Assembly (NCBI GenBank): GCA_903835185.1
Contig: CAILLX010000016.1
Coordinates: 1 to 64,000 of the forward strand
Source: an uncultured bacterium
Lineage (GTDB): Bacteria > Cyanobacteriota > Vampirovibrionia > Obscuribacterales > Obscuribacteraceae
Reading direction: 5' to 3'
DNA: 64,000 bases
This document shows, one piece after another, positions 8,842 to 17,570 of the stretch. The position numbers and the translations under genes were made by a program. Under the pieces are notes generated by a model that worked only from the letters and a program-made list of their open reading frames with translations, did no database searches and was not told the origin of the DNA. Positions within the stretch are counted from its first letter, which is position 1. Each line of letters starts with the position of its first letter.

Positions 8842-10920
8842 ATGGACAACCTTTTGGTACCCATCGTCTGCGCATTAGTGGCGCTGTTGTACGGATTGAC
8901 TGTCTCTGTCTGGGTTCTGAGATTAAACCCAGGCAATAAGCGGATGCAGGAAATTGCTGAGGCTATTCAAGAAGGTGCCAAGGCTTATATGAATCGCCAG
9001 TACACAACAGTGTCTTTTGTTGGAGTAGCTCTGTTCATTGTTATATGGTTGTTCCTTAACCTGACCACAGCTGTAGGATTTGCAATTGGAGCCATTCTAA
9101 GCGCTGTAGCTGGTTATATCGGTATGTTTGTGTCGGTGCGAGCTAACGTGCGTACAGCCCAGGCCGCAACAGAAGGTTTGGAGCAAGCCCTGCAGGTTGC
9201 TTTCAAAGGTGGATCAGTCACAGGGCTGCTTGTTGTGGGGCTCGGTTTGCTTGGTGTGTCAGCTTTTTACTGGGCAACCTCTGATGTTAATGCGCTGATT
9301 GGACTTGGTTTTGGAGCCAGTTTAATCTCTGTCTTTGCCCGTCTCGGTGGCGGTATTTATACCAAGGCGGCAGATGTGGGTGCTGACCTGGTCGGAAAAG
9401 TTGAAGCCGGCATTCCTGAAGATGACCCGAGGAACCCAGCAGTTATTGCAGACAATGTTGGCGACAATGTTGGCGATTGCGCCGGTATGGCTGCCGACCT
9501 TTTCGAGACTTATGCTGTGACAGCGATAGCGACAATGCTTCTCGCATCTATTACTTTTAGAGAGCAGATAGCAGCTGGCAATAAAACTATCTTGATTTAT
9601 CCGCTGGTATTGGGTGGTTTTTCCATTCTGGCTTCTGTAATTGGCACTTTCTTTGTTCGTCTGGGTCCTGATAAGAACATAATGGGTGCTCTTTATAAGG
9701 GTCTGCTTAGTGCCGGCTTAATTGCTGGGGCAGGTTTTTACTGGATCACTATGCAGATGATGCAAGGATTGTCGCTTGCCGGTCATTCTGTAGATCCTAT
9801 TAGATTTTGGCTGGCAACTTTAACAGGCTTGGCTGTGACTGGAGGTATCGTATGGATAACCGAATACTATACCTCGACTCATTTTAAGCCGGTGCAGTCA
9901 ATTGCCCAAGCTTCTGAAACTGGACATGCCACCAATATTATTGCTGGTCTGGCTGTGTCAATGCGTTCTACTGCTGCTCCTGTGTTAGTGATTATTGTGG
10001 GTATTCTCCTCTCTTATGCACTGGTCGGTGTTTTTGGAGTTGCACTAGCAGCGATGGCTATGTTGAGCATGGCAGGAATTATTGTGGCAATTGATGCTTA
10101 TGGACCTATCACAGATAATGCTGGTGGGATAGCCGAGATGGCCGAACTGCCTAAAGAAGTGCGCAACATTACCGACCCGCTTGATGCTGTAGGCAATACT
10201 ACCAAAGCTGTTACTAAGGGATATGCAATCTGTTCAGCAGGGCTGGCGGCCATTGTGCTGTTTAACTCTTACACGCAAGATTTGCAGCATAAAATTGCCG
10301 AGTCCGGCTCTAACGTATTGATCACCTTTGATCTGTCCAGTCCTTATGTCCTGTGCGGTCTGTTTCTGGGCGGACTGATTCCGTTTTTGTTCGGGGCGCT
10401 GGCTATGGAGGCGGTTGGCAAAGCTGGTGGTCTGGTAGTGGAAGAGGTGCGTCGCCAGTTTAGAGAAATTGCCGGAATCATGGAAGGAACAGCTAAACCA
10501 GAGTATGGCGCTTGTGTGGACATAGTCACGCGTGCTGCCTTAAAAGAGATGATCTTGCCGGCTCTTCTGCCTGTTTTGACTCCATGTGTTATTGCGGTCC
10601 TTGGATATTTCTGGCTGAGCCGTGTTCTTCCACATGAATATGCTGCTGCCAAGATCTTAGGAGGAGTATTGGTTGGCAGTATCGTCACCGGCTTATTTGT
10701 GGCAGTCTCAATGACCTCAGGCGGTGGTGCATGGGATAATGCAAAGAAGTATATTGAAGAAGGACATCATGGTGGCAAAGGATCTGATGCTCACAAAGCA
10801 GCTGTCACCGGCGATACAGTAGGTGATCCTTACAAGGACACGGCTGGTCCTGCCATTAATCCTATGATTAAGATCCTCAATATTGTCGCCCTTCTACTGG
10901 TTGGTTTTCTTGCTCACTGA
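8842..10920 (+). CDS. hppA: K+-independent proton-translocating pyrophosphatase
   Basis: An integral membrane pump that hydrolyses pyrophosphate and moves protons. It has about 16 membrane segments over 692 residues. The substrate-binding region at residues 178-214 contains [20 protein letters not shown] and the DNVGDNVGD repeat. The GNTTKA motif has Lys at 455. In this family Lys there marks K+-independent enzymes, all known as H+ pumps, while Ala marks K+-dependent ones. The C-terminal motif [18 protein letters not shown] is complete. Start ATG has AGGAG eight bases upstream. It likely recovers energy from biosynthetic pyrophosphate. It converges with mtnA. Confidence 0.96.
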   Translation: MDNLLVPIVCALVALLYGLTVSVWVLRLNPGNKRMQEIAEAIQEGAKAYMNRQYTTVSFVGVALFIVIWLFLNLTTAVGFAIGAILSAVAGYIGMFVSVRANVRTAQAATEGLEQALQVAFKGGSVTGLLVVGLGLLGVSAFYWATSDVNALIGLGFGASLISVFARLGGGIYTKAADVGADLVGKVEAGIPEDDPRNPAVIADNVGDNVGDCAGMAADLFETYAVTAIATMLLASITFREQIAAGNKTILIYPLVLGGFSILASVIGTFFVRLGPDKNIMGALYKGLLSAGLIAGAGFYWITMQMMQGLSLAGHSVDPIRFWLATLTGLAVTGGIVWITEYYTSTHFKPVQSIAQASETGHATNIIAGLAVSMRSTAAPVLVIIVGILLSYALVGVFGVALAAMAMLSMAGIIVAIDAYGPITDNAGGIAEMAELPKEVRNITDPLDAVGNTTKAVTKGYAICSAGLAAIVLFNSYTQDLQHKIAESGSNVLITFDLSSPYVLCGLFLGGLIPFLFGALAMEAVGKAGGLVVEEVRRQFREIAGIMEGTAKPEYGACVDIVTRAALKEMILPALLPVLTPCVIAVLGYFWLSRVLPHEYAAAKILGGVLVGSIVTGLFVAVSMTSGGGAWDNAKKYIEEGHHGGKGSDAHKAAVTGDTVGDPYKDTAGPAINPMIKILNIVALLLVGFLAH

Positions 10921-10997
10921 CGAGGTCTACGATGCAGGTCAGGCTGGGCACCCGTCGTGATGAATTTTGATGTGATTCTCTAGTTAGCTGACTGTGG

Positions 10998-12092
10998 CTA
11001 AAGCGTTCGGGAAGCCAGAGCCTGTCCGATGGACTCTTCATAAGGAGCCCGCAAAATACCAGCTTCAGTGATAATGGCGGTAATGAGCCTGTTTGGTGTG
11101 ACATCAAAGGCTGGATTAAGCACCTTAATACCTGGCGGGCAGATCTTTTTGCCATTAATAATAGTGACTTCGCTAGCATCGCGCTGCTCGATAGGAATCG
11201 CTTCGCCGGTGCGCAGTGCTGGATCGATTGTAGACAGCGGTGCTGCAATATACATAGGTATACTGTGTGCCTGCGCCAGGACAGCTAGTGTGTATGTTCC
11301 TATTTTATTGGCTGTGTCTCCGTTGACGGCTATGCGATCTGCTCCTGTGACTATAAGATCTACCTTGCGTTGCGACATCAGGTAGCCTGCCATTGTATCG
11401 GTGATGAGTGTTGGTTCGATTCCGTCCACCAGGAGCTCCCAGGCGGTGAGCCTGGAACCTTGCTGGCGAGGGCGTGTCTCATCAACAAAGACTGTGAGCT
11501 GGCAACCCCGCAGGTGTGCTGCACGAATGACACCCAGTGCTGTGCCCCACCCGCAGGTAGCGAGTGCGCCGGCGTTGCAGTGAGTCAGGATGGAGGCTTT
11601 TTCACCAACTAATTCTGCGCCGTACTCGCCGATGAGTCTGCAGTTGGTGACATATCCCTCCAGAATTGAGCGGGCGCAGTCAAAGAGTTTCTGGGCAATG
11701 TGAACAAGCGTTAGATCAGTATCTCGTAGTTTTTGTGCTAGTCCAAAAACCAGATTTGTGTCCCAGCTTAAATTGACTGCAGTCGGGCGTGTTGACTGCA
11801 GAGCAGCGTTTGCCGCTTCGAGGTCGTTGTAAAACTGGTGGCGGGAGGTTGCCTGGAGAGCGAGCCTTCTAGCCTCGCATGCCAATCCCAGGGCTCCGGC
11901 TGCTCCTATTGCCGGCGCTCCGCGCACTACCATCTCTTTGATTGCAAAGCACATGTCGTCAAGTGCGGTGGCGTCAAAATATTCCAGAGTCTCTGGTATT
12001 TTGCGTTGATCTATGAGCATTATTTGCCCATCGTGAACTTGAATCGGCTCTGCTTTTGAAGTGCCGCTTTGGGGTGGGGAATTGATTGCCAT
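10998..12092 (-). CDS. mtnA: S-methyl-5-thioribose-1-phosphate isomerase
   Basis: Converts methylthioribose 1-phosphate to methylthioribulose 1-phosphate in methionine salvage. It shows VRGAPAIG, HCNAGALATCGWGTALG with catalytic C180, DETRPRQQGSRLTAWEL, and the TGADRIAVNGD motif with catalytic D252; these separate it from eIF2B-type relatives. The 364-residue length is normal. Start ATG at 12092 has GGAGG five bases upstream. No other methionine-salvage gene is adjacent. No SAM riboswitch was recognised in its 134-bp upstream gap, which contains a run of nine G at 12206-12214. Confidence 0.94.
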   Translation of the reverse strand: MAINSPPQSGTSKAEPIQVHDGQIMLIDQRKIPETLEYFDATALDDMCFAIKEMVVRGAPAIGAAGALGLACEARRLALQATSRHQFYNDLEAANAALQSTRPTAVNLSWDTNLVFGLAQKLRDTDLTLVHIAQKLFDCARSILEGYVTNCRLIGEYGAELVGEKASILTHCNAGALATCGWGTALGVIRAAHLRGCQLTVFVDETRPRQQGSRLTAWELLVDGIEPTLITDTMAGYLMSQRKVDLIVTGADRIAVNGDTANKIGTYTLAVLAQAHSIPMYIAAPLSTIDPALRTGEAIPIEQRDASEVTIINGKKICPPGIKVLNPAFDVTPNRLITAIITEAGILRAPYEESIGQALASRTL

Positions 12093-12226
12093 GTTGTCCT
12101 CCAGTAACTGTCTAATTTTAGCGCACCCAATATGTCCGGCATGATCTCTGCTAACTTCCTCTTTCCCCTGCTGCGCGTAAAACTTACGGCATGCTTGGCT
12201 GCGATGGGGGGGGGCCAGTGCTAGGC

Positions 12227-13012
12227 TCAGCGCAAGAGCTCCAGATATGCTTTGTTAAGAAGATCGCATTGAGTGCCTATCTGGAATGACTCGGTGCTGA
12301 GCTTATCTGCGCGGCAATAAGCGTCGTCTGCTTGCCGGTATAAGTGTTCTGCTTCTTCCCAGCTTCCTTTCCCTCTCAACCATTCTGCTTCCCTGCTTAA
12401 ATTATCTGCTCGTGCCAGCTCGTCTTTTGCGGCAGCAAAGAGCTGTGCTGCTTGTGCTTGTCGCTGGCGCAAAGTGCGCAAAGTATCTCTGACCTGTGTC
12501 TCTTTTTTATCAATTTCAACCCTGTGAAAGATGAGCTCGCTGGCAGCCTTGAGAGAGTGTTCAGGATCTATCTGTCCTGAGCGCACTTTGTTGTGTAGAT
12601 CCTTGAGTTCCAACACCCTGTCATCATCTTCGTGCTGGCGCTGAGTATTTGCAGTGACATGTTTTCTGCCAAGTGAATTAGCCTCTTCACGATCCTTATC
12701 TTGCCGGTGCAGAGCTGCCTCATATTCGGCTGCTTGCCTCTCTTCATCTTTATGCTGTTGTCGTTTGTCTGTGTCAGCGCTTGTTGAGTGCATAAGGCCA
12801 GTGAAAATTGCGCAAACAAGCAACATTACTCCGAGCATGGCAAATCCAACGTACTGGAAAATGGCAAGGAGAATCTCTCGGCTGACGTAGGCAAACTCTT
12901 TGATCTGTTCGGCAACAGAATTACTGTGCCCAGAGGCAACTGCAAGACAGTAGAGACACAGCTCATCTGATCTAGTATTTGTTCTCATCGCCGGATTTGC
13001 CAAATGCTGCAT
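12227..13012 (-). CDS. Membrane-anchored coiled-coil protein, function unknown
   Basis: About 45 N-terminal residues, including a CLYC pair, precede a single membrane helix at roughly 47-73. The rest is very rich in Glu, Gln, Asp, Arg and Ala and should form long coiled coils. The last part (about 205-250) has a TPR-like or MIT-like helical hairpin with A-E-x-L-Y-R-Q-A-D spacing. The start ATG has GAGG about nine bases upstream. The layout suggests a membrane-tethered stalk or scaffold. I do not recognise a family. It lies downstream of the atypical regulator gene but is separated from it by two hairpins. Confidence 0.65.
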   Translation of the reverse strand: MQHLANPAMRTNTRSDELCLYCLAVASGHSNSVAEQIKEFAYVSREILLAIFQYVGFAMLGVMLLVCAIFTGLMHSTSADTDKRQQHKDEERQAAEYEAALHRQDKDREEANSLGRKHVTANTQRQHEDDDRVLELKDLHNKVRSGQIDPEHSLKAASELIFHRVEIDKKETQVRDTLRTLRQRQAQAAQLFAAAKDELARADNLSREAEWLRGKGSWEEAEHLYRQADDAYCRADKLSTESFQIGTQCDLLNKAYLELLR

Positions 13013-13124
13013 AGCCAGTATCCTCGCCAGGGTGATGCTTGGATGCTATCTGCAGCTTTGGCTGATTGACAGGTGGTAAGGTCCAGTCACCAACTGTTCA
13101 ATTGCACATCTAATTTGCTGTATA

Positions 13125-13153
13125 AGCTCTGCGCCGATTGCTGGCGCAGAGCT
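13125..13153. terminator. Perfect 11-bp hairpin
   Basis: AGCTCTGCGCC (13125-13135) pairs exactly with 13143-13153 across a 7-nt loop. It lies downstream of the leftward regulator gene ending at 13257 and upstream of the next leftward gene. It has no good T tract on either side, so it may be a weak terminator, an mRNA-stabilising hairpin or a protein site. Confidence 0.5.
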
Positions 13154-13189
13154 GGGCGTGGCGTATCAAAGCATTTGTGTGCAACCTGG

Positions 13190-13230
13190 TTGCATTGCCA
13201 AAGGTGCCTCTTGGACCTTTGGCAATGCAA
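13190..13230. terminator. Perfect 16-bp hairpin after the regulator gene
   Basis: TTGCATTGCCAAAGGT (13190-13205) pairs exactly with 13215-13230 across a 9-nt loop. It begins 27 bp past the stop of the leftward response-regulator gene. The long stem is what is expected of a terminator or 3' end-protecting structure, but the following sequence is not T-rich. It is one of two perfect hairpins in the same 244-bp gap. Confidence 0.6.
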
Positions 13231-13256
13231 GGATTACACTGCCATAGCAGCGACGG

Positions 13257-13970
13257 CTAGCTGACTGCTTGCAGGCTACTGGTCGAATCAACCTGACAGG
13301 ACAGATTGAGTCTGTACCCCAGCCCAGGGAGAGTAAATATGATTGAGGGACTGCCTGGATTATCTATCTTGCGACGCAATGTCTTGATGATTGTTCTTAC
13401 AGTCTCTTCAGAGACTTGACGTGATGATTCCCACAGACGGCGCAGCAATGCCTCTGCTTTGAAGAAGCGGTTGGGATAGCGCAGCAAGAACTCCAGAAGC
13501 TGGTATTCCTTTCCTTGCAATTTGATCTCCACACCTGCCCGTGTCAGGTACTTAGCTTCAGTATTGAAGACAAAGTCATTGAAATGGTAGATCTTGGTGA
13601 CAATCAAATTTGGTCTGCGCAATACAGCTCTCACTCTGGCAGCCACTTCTGTGATGCGGTAGGGCTGAGCTACGCAGTCGTCGGCTCCAGCGTCCAGAGC
13701 CTGCACTATGTCTTGCTCAGAGGCGCTCTGTGTGAGCATAAGAATGCGTGAGTTGCCTCCTGCAGATCTATATTGAGTCACCAGCTCGACTCCTGACAGT
13801 AAGCTGGCGTCCCAGTTGAGGATGCAGAGATCAAAATGATTAAAGTACAGCTGTTCCAGTCCGGTCGCACCGTTGTCTGCTATCTCAACGATATGCTGCT
13901 CGCGACTTAAGCAGGTACGCAGCGCCTCAGCTCTGCACTTGTTGCCCTCCACAATCAATACCTTAGCCAT
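13257..13970 (-). CDS. OmpR/PhoB-type response regulator with degenerate receiver
   Basis: An N-terminal receiver-like domain (1-120) is joined to a winged-helix DNA-binding domain (about 130-228) ending in the GLGYRL motif typical of OmpR/PhoB proteins. In the receiver, the usual acidic pair reads E8-G9-N10, the phospho-accepting Asp position reads N52 (ILNWD), the conserved Pro is Ser56, and the conserved Lys is Q102 (AQPY). Only T80 is normal. Phosphorylation by the usual route is therefore unlikely, although D54 is two residues away. The DNA-binding half is intact, so it is probably a transcription factor controlled in another way. Start ATG is preceded by a GGGGA site. No histidine kinase is adjacent. 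Confidence 0.88.
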   Translation of the reverse strand: MAKVLIVEGNKCRAEALRTCLSREQHIVEIADNGATGLEQLYFNHFDLCILNWDASLLSGVELVTQYRSAGGNSRILMLTQSASEQDIVQALDAGADDCVAQPYRITEVAARVRAVLRRPNLIVTKIYHFNDFVFNTEAKYLTRAGVEIKLQGKEYQLLEFLLRYPNRFFKAEALLRRLWESSRQVSEETVRTIIKTLRRKIDNPGSPSIIFTLPGLGYRLNLSCQVDSTSSLQAVS

Positions 13971-14224
13971 CTTCCCCTCTCCTCTCTAGACCTGGCGGTG
14001 TTGCTGCTCTTTACTGGCTTCCTCTGGGGCAGCTGTAACGCCAACTGCTCACTTATGTGCTTTGCATCAAACCGTTTAGCAAGTCCTTCTATTCGCAATC
14101 CTACTGCAACAGCACAAACCGCCAATGACACAGCCATGAACAGTTCGTGGCTCTTGAATGAACTCAGTGTGACCTGTCGGATGTCCAGTTGAGCAAAGGC
14201 GGATTGGACGCAATACAGCGACAT
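13955..14224 (-). CDS. Possible small membrane protein upstream of the regulator
   Basis: An 89-codon frame that overlaps the start of the regulator gene by 16 bp on the same strand. It could encode one membrane helix (about residues 29-43) and a basic, charged tail. There is no clear ribosome-binding site, and its start lies inside a repeat-like GC-rich stretch, so it may be spurious. The overlap with a gene that has its own good ribosome-binding site is the main argument for it. Confidence 0.3.
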   Translation of the reverse strand: MSLYCVQSAFAQLDIRQVTLSSFKSHELFMAVSLAVCAVAVGLRIEGLAKRFDAKHISEQLALQLPQRKPVKSSNTARSREERGRWLRY

Positions 14225-14340
14225 CCGCGTGACGATGGACAGTGGAGCGAAGGATTCCGATGAGGAATCCGCAGCGGAACGTGAAAACGAGCGGAGGCGG
14301 ATCGGATGGAGCGCAGCGACATCCGCTCCGCCGGAGCGAT
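14216..14340. repeat. Short GC-rich repeat-like stretch
   Basis: CAGCGACATCCGC occurs at 14216-14228 and again at 14314-14326. Between them lie a 7-bp hairpin (GGATTCC 14252-14258 with GGAATCC 14264-14270) and several GCGGA/TCCGC words in both orientations. The texture differs from the flanking genes and is like a degenerate palindromic intergenic element. Copies elsewhere in the window were not noticed. Confidence 0.4.
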
Positions 14341-14342
14341 TA

Positions 14343-14389
14343 TAAAAAGAAGGAAGCCTCAGACTGGCGGCAGCCCGAGACTTCCTTCT
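14343..14389 (-). terminator. Strong intrinsic terminator of ftsZ
   Basis: Read leftward, a 19-bp RNA stem with a CCGC tetraloop can form between 14348 and 14389. The outer nine pairs (AGAAGGAAG with CTTCCTTCT) are perfect and the inner pairs include G-U wobbles. It is followed by TTTTTATAA. It begins 44 bp after the ftsZ stop. Confidence 0.88.
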
Positions 14390-14432
14390 CTTCTAGAAGC
14401 GTGGAAAAAGTTTTCTTGCGCCTCTGGCAGTC

Positions 14433-15554
14433 CTAGCGGCCTTGGCGTGCCCGGAGAAATTCTGGAATATCAAGAATATCGGAGGCGATCTTCTTGAACT
14501 CAGAAGATGGGCGTGCAGGCTCAGTACGAGCCGGCACAGGAGAAGAGGCCGTTGTTGTACGGGTTTTGGCTTGCAGTGGCTGGACTATCATGTCAAAGCC
14601 TGTGGCTATGACTGTGATGAGCACTTCACCATGGAGTCTGTCGTCTATGACTGCACCAAATATGATATTGGCTTCGTCAGAGACTGCCGAGTAGATAACG
14701 TTGGCTGCTTCTTGCACTTCATGCAACGTCAGATCTGGTCCGCCAGTAACGCTGAAGATTACGCCCGAGGCTCCATCGATTGTGGTTTCCAGCAATGGGC
14801 TGTTGATGGCGTTGCGTGCTGCTTCAACGGCGCGGCCTTCGCCGGTGGCTCGACCGAGACCCATTAGAGCAGAGCCGGCTGTTTGCATGACCGCCTTGAC
14901 GTCGGCAAAGTCGACGTTAATTAAGCCAGGAACTGTGATGATATCCGAGATGCCCTGCACACCTTGCATTAGTACCTTGTCGGCTTCAGTAAAAGCTTCT
15001 TGCATAGAAGCACGATGATCTACGACTTCAAGCAATCGCTGGTTGGGAATGACAATTAAAGTGTCGACGCGACTCTTAATCTCTTCGATGCCGAGGTCAG
15101 CCTGATTGCTCCGACGTCTGCCTTCAAATAAGAATGGTCTGGTTACAACACCTACTGTGAGTGCGCCTCTCTCCTTAGCTACTTCAGCTACGATAGGGGC
15201 TGCACCGGTGCCAGTACCACCGCCCATACCGGCGGCTATGAAGACCATATCGGCACCTTCTAATGCTGCAGCTATGTCTTCCCGGCTCTCTTCTGCCGCC
15301 TTCTGCCCGATTGTCGGGTTGCCGCCAGCACCTAGTCCGCGAGTCAGTTTGGCTCCGATCTGTAGACGGTTTTTGGCCGCTGCCAGTTCGAGCGCCTGAT
15401 GATCTGTGTTACAGGACCAGAATTCGATCCCGTTTAGCCCGGCTGCAATCATTCGATTGACTGCATTGGAGCCGGCGCCGCCCACACCAATTACTTTGAT
15501 ATTGGCAGCATTTTCCAATCTATTGAGTTTGTTAGTTTCAGTTCGGTCCGCCAC
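14433..15554 (-). CDS. ftsZ: Cell division GTPase FtsZ
   Basis: Polymerises into the cytokinetic ring. [13 protein letters not shown] starts the GTP-binding domain, the tubulin signature GGGTGTG is at 111-117, and the T7 loop NVDFADVK with catalytic D218 is present. A Thr/Ser/Pro linker leads to the conserved C-terminal peptide [12 protein letters not shown], which docks FtsA/ZipA/SepF-type partners. The length of 373 is normal. Start is GTG at 15554 with GAGG ten bases upstream. It stands alone, not in a dcw cluster, with its own promoter and terminator. Confidence 0.97.
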   Translation of the reverse strand: MADRTETNKLNRLENAANIKVIGVGGAGSNAVNRMIAAGLNGIEFWSCNTDHQALELAAAKNRLQIGAKLTRGLGAGGNPTIGQKAAEESREDIAAALEGADMVFIAAGMGGGTGTGAAPIVAEVAKERGALTVGVVTRPFLFEGRRRSNQADLGIEEIKSRVDTLIVIPNQRLLEVVDHRASMQEAFTEADKVLMQGVQGISDIITVPGLINVDFADVKAVMQTAGSALMGLGRATGEGRAVEAARNAINSPLLETTIDGASGVIFSVTGGPDLTLHEVQEAANVIYSAVSDEANIIFGAVIDDRLHGEVLITVIATGFDMIVQPLQAKTRTTTASSPVPARTEPARPSSEFKKIASDILDIPEFLRARQGR

Positions 15555-15595
15555 GACTGATAAACCTCATCTTAAGTGTCAGAACTATTTTTGCA

Positions 15596-15634
15596 ATTAT
15601 CAGAGTAGGGCTATCTTGGCAAGCTAAATTTAGC
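15596..15634 (-). promoter_or_regulatory. Putative ftsZ promoter with abutting palindrome
   Basis: Leftward, TTGCCA (plus 15617-15622) and GATAAT (plus 15596-15601) match the sigma-70 boxes at five of six positions each, with a 15-bp spacer, which is a little short. Directly upstream of the -35 box is the perfect 12-bp palindrome GCTAAATTTAGC (15623-15634), a possible operator. The predicted leader to the GTG start would be about 35 nt. Confidence 0.45.
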
Positions 15635-15846
15635 GTTACTCAACGCCCACTACTGGTTGCTGTTGAATCGAAATGGTAGAGTGTCCATCGGCTATTTGCA
15701 AGCCAGTAAATGCCTTCTGTTGTTAACCTTTTCAAAGGTTAAGACCTCGCCCATAAATATTTGCAGGTTGTCATTCTCTTGGCTGCCCGGTTGCGAAACT
15801 TTTGCCCCGTCCTGGCAGCAGAATATTAGAAATTGGCAAGGTGCAT

Positions 15847-16668
15847 TTATTTAGACTGTTTGCGCTCTGCTGCTTGCAGCTTCTGTAGCTGAGCTTTGAT
15901 GGCAGGGTTGGCAGGATCAATCTTGGAGGACTGCTCGGCAGCCTCTACAGCTGCTTTCATATTTCCCAGCGCAGCTTCAACAGCTGCCAGGAGCCTGCAG
16001 GCGTCAGCATTCTTGGCATCTATGGTCAGACATTTCTTCAGGTTGGCTCTTGCTTCGGCAGGTTTACCTTTTGCAACATAAGCGCTACCCAGGTAATAGT
16101 AGGCATCGCCATCGTCGGCAGCCAGCTCAAGTGACTTATTCTCTTCAAAAATCTGCCCGTCTAAATCTCCTGCCAGTCCTAGAGCCGCACCGAGCTCTCT
16201 GTGGGCAGCAGCGCCTGATGGATTAAGCTTTACTGCCTGCCTAAACTGGGTGATAGCTTCATCATTTTTCTGCCTTCGACTTAAGACCTGTCCGTACTTA
16301 TAACGGTAGTCTGCATTATTAGGGTCGAACTTAACTGCTTGCTTTAAAGCATCAGCAGCTCCATCGAAATCTTTTTTGCGTGCCAGTGCTCGAGCTAAAG
16401 AGAAGAAAGCTTCGCCGTCAGCTGGAGAAAGACGAATTGCCTGCTTGAACTGCTCGACTGCTGCGTCAAGCTCACCTGACATAAGATAAGATCTGCCCAG
16501 CCGCATGCGTGTGGTTGGGTTGTTTGGATTAATGTCAATAGCCGATTTGTAGCGCAGGATGGCGTTTTGTATATCTTCTTTGTCGCCCTGTCCATATACG
16601 GCTGGCAGCCAGGCTATCTGGAAGCTGCAAAAAAGCACTATCAACGTGCACATTCTTACCCAATGCAT
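15847..16668 (-). CDS. Secreted TPR-repeat protein
   Basis: A 273-residue protein with an N-terminal signal peptide ending near VYGQG, then about six TPR units to the C-terminus, each with the L-x-P-x-x-x-x-A consensus. It is predicted to be periplasmic and to mediate protein-protein contacts. Start ATG has GGAG nine bases upstream. It begins 20 bp after the stop of another TPR gene, so the pair forms an operon. Partner and role are unknown. Confidence 0.8.
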   Translation of the reverse strand: MHWVRMCTLIVLFCSFQIAWLPAVYGQGDKEDIQNAILRYKSAIDINPNNPTTRMRLGRSYLMSGELDAAVEQFKQAIRLSPADGEAFFSLARALARKKDFDGAADALKQAVKFDPNNADYRYKYGQVLSRRQKNDEAITQFRQAVKLNPSGAAAHRELGAALGLAGDLDGQIFEENKSLELAADDGDAYYYLGSAYVAKGKPAEARANLKKCLTIDAKNADACRLLAAVEAALGNMKAAVEAAEQSSKIDPANPAIKAQLQKLQAAERKQSK

Positions 16669-16688
16669 GGCAGTAATCTCCAGTTTAA

Positions 16689-17570
16689 TTAGTTAGGTAT
16701 AGTACCTGATTTCTCGGCTACGCGTGTATCGAGAAGATGTGCCAGTGCAGCTTTGCAGGCAGGATCTTTAGGGTTAATCTGAATTGCCTTGCGATAGCTA
16801 TCGGCAGCTTTGGTGGTCTCACCGGTCTTTTCAAGTGCTGCTCCAAGAGCCAGAAATGCCCAGTAGTTTTGCGGGAACAGCTCAATTGCTCTACGCTCCA
16901 CAGCAATTGCCGATCTGGCATCACCTTTCCAGAGCAAGCACTTGCCTAGCCCTACATAAGCCAGGAAGTGGTTTGGCTGTAGAGAAATTGTCTTGCGATA
17001 TTCAAGTGCAGACTCATCGTAAGCTTTCTGGACCTCAAGACAGACGGCCAGGTTGTAATGTGCCTCTGGTGTGTTGGGCGACTCTTTAATGATCATTCGG
17101 AACTGCTCGGCGGCTACGTCGTAGCAATTCAACTCTTCTAAACAGATTCCAAGATTGCCGCGGGCCGCGATGTCCTTCTTATTGGTGTCCAGGATCTGGC
17201 GGAACTGTGAACCGGCTTCGTCCCAGCTGTCTTTCTTCATAAGAATGTTGCCTAGCGAAAAACGGATCTCCATATTCTTTGGATTGCAGCGCAGCGCCTC
17301 AAAAAGTGTAAGTATGCTCTCGTCATACTGCCCTAGTTCGCTCAGAATAAGCCCTAAATGGTAGCGTGCTTCATAACTGTCCGGACGTTCAGCTACTGCA
17401 GCCCTGGCCTCATAACTTGCTTCGTTGAGTGCATGCTGCTTGTAATACAGATTGCAAGAGCGCATATGCTGGTCAAACTTGTCAGCCCCGCTAGCGATAC
17501 GAGTAGATGAAAGAGTGAGCGCCGCCAAGGCGATGCAGACAAAAAGCTGCTTGATCTGTTTTATGTTCAT
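16689..17570 (-). CDS. Secreted TPR-repeat protein, first gene of a two-gene operon
   Basis: A 293-residue protein with a signal peptide over about residues 1-28 and roughly seven TPR units after it. It is related in design to the next gene but not an obvious recent duplicate. There is no ribosome-binding site before the ATG at 17570. Instead a perfect TATAAT lies six bases upstream, so the transcript may be leaderless. Function beyond protein binding is not evident. Confidence 0.78.
   Translation of the reverse strand: MNIKQIKQLFVCIALAALTLSSTRIASGADKFDQHMRSCNLYYKQHALNEASYEARAAVAERPDSYEARYHLGLILSELGQYDESILTLFEALRCNPKNMEIRFSLGNILMKKDSWDEAGSQFRQILDTNKKDIAARGNLGICLEELNCYDVAAEQFRMIIKESPNTPEAHYNLAVCLEVQKAYDESALEYRKTISLQPNHFLAYVGLGKCLLWKGDARSAIAVERRAIELFPQNYWAFLALGAALEKTGETTKAADSYRKAIQINPKDPACKAALAHLLDTRVAEKSGTIPN

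Noticed and set aside
12093-12226. Possible SAM riboswitch upstream of mtnA
   Set aside because: No conserved helix set or terminator of known SAM riboswitches is visible in this short gap.
13073-13264. 63-codon rightward frame in the gap after the regulator
   Set aside because: It crosses both perfect hairpins, has no ribosome-binding site and a Cys/Trp/Leu-rich translation.
15657-15854. 65-codon rightward frame upstream of ftsZ
   Set aside because: It occupies the gap, has no ribosome-binding site and runs into the 3' end of a convergent TPR gene; probably chance.
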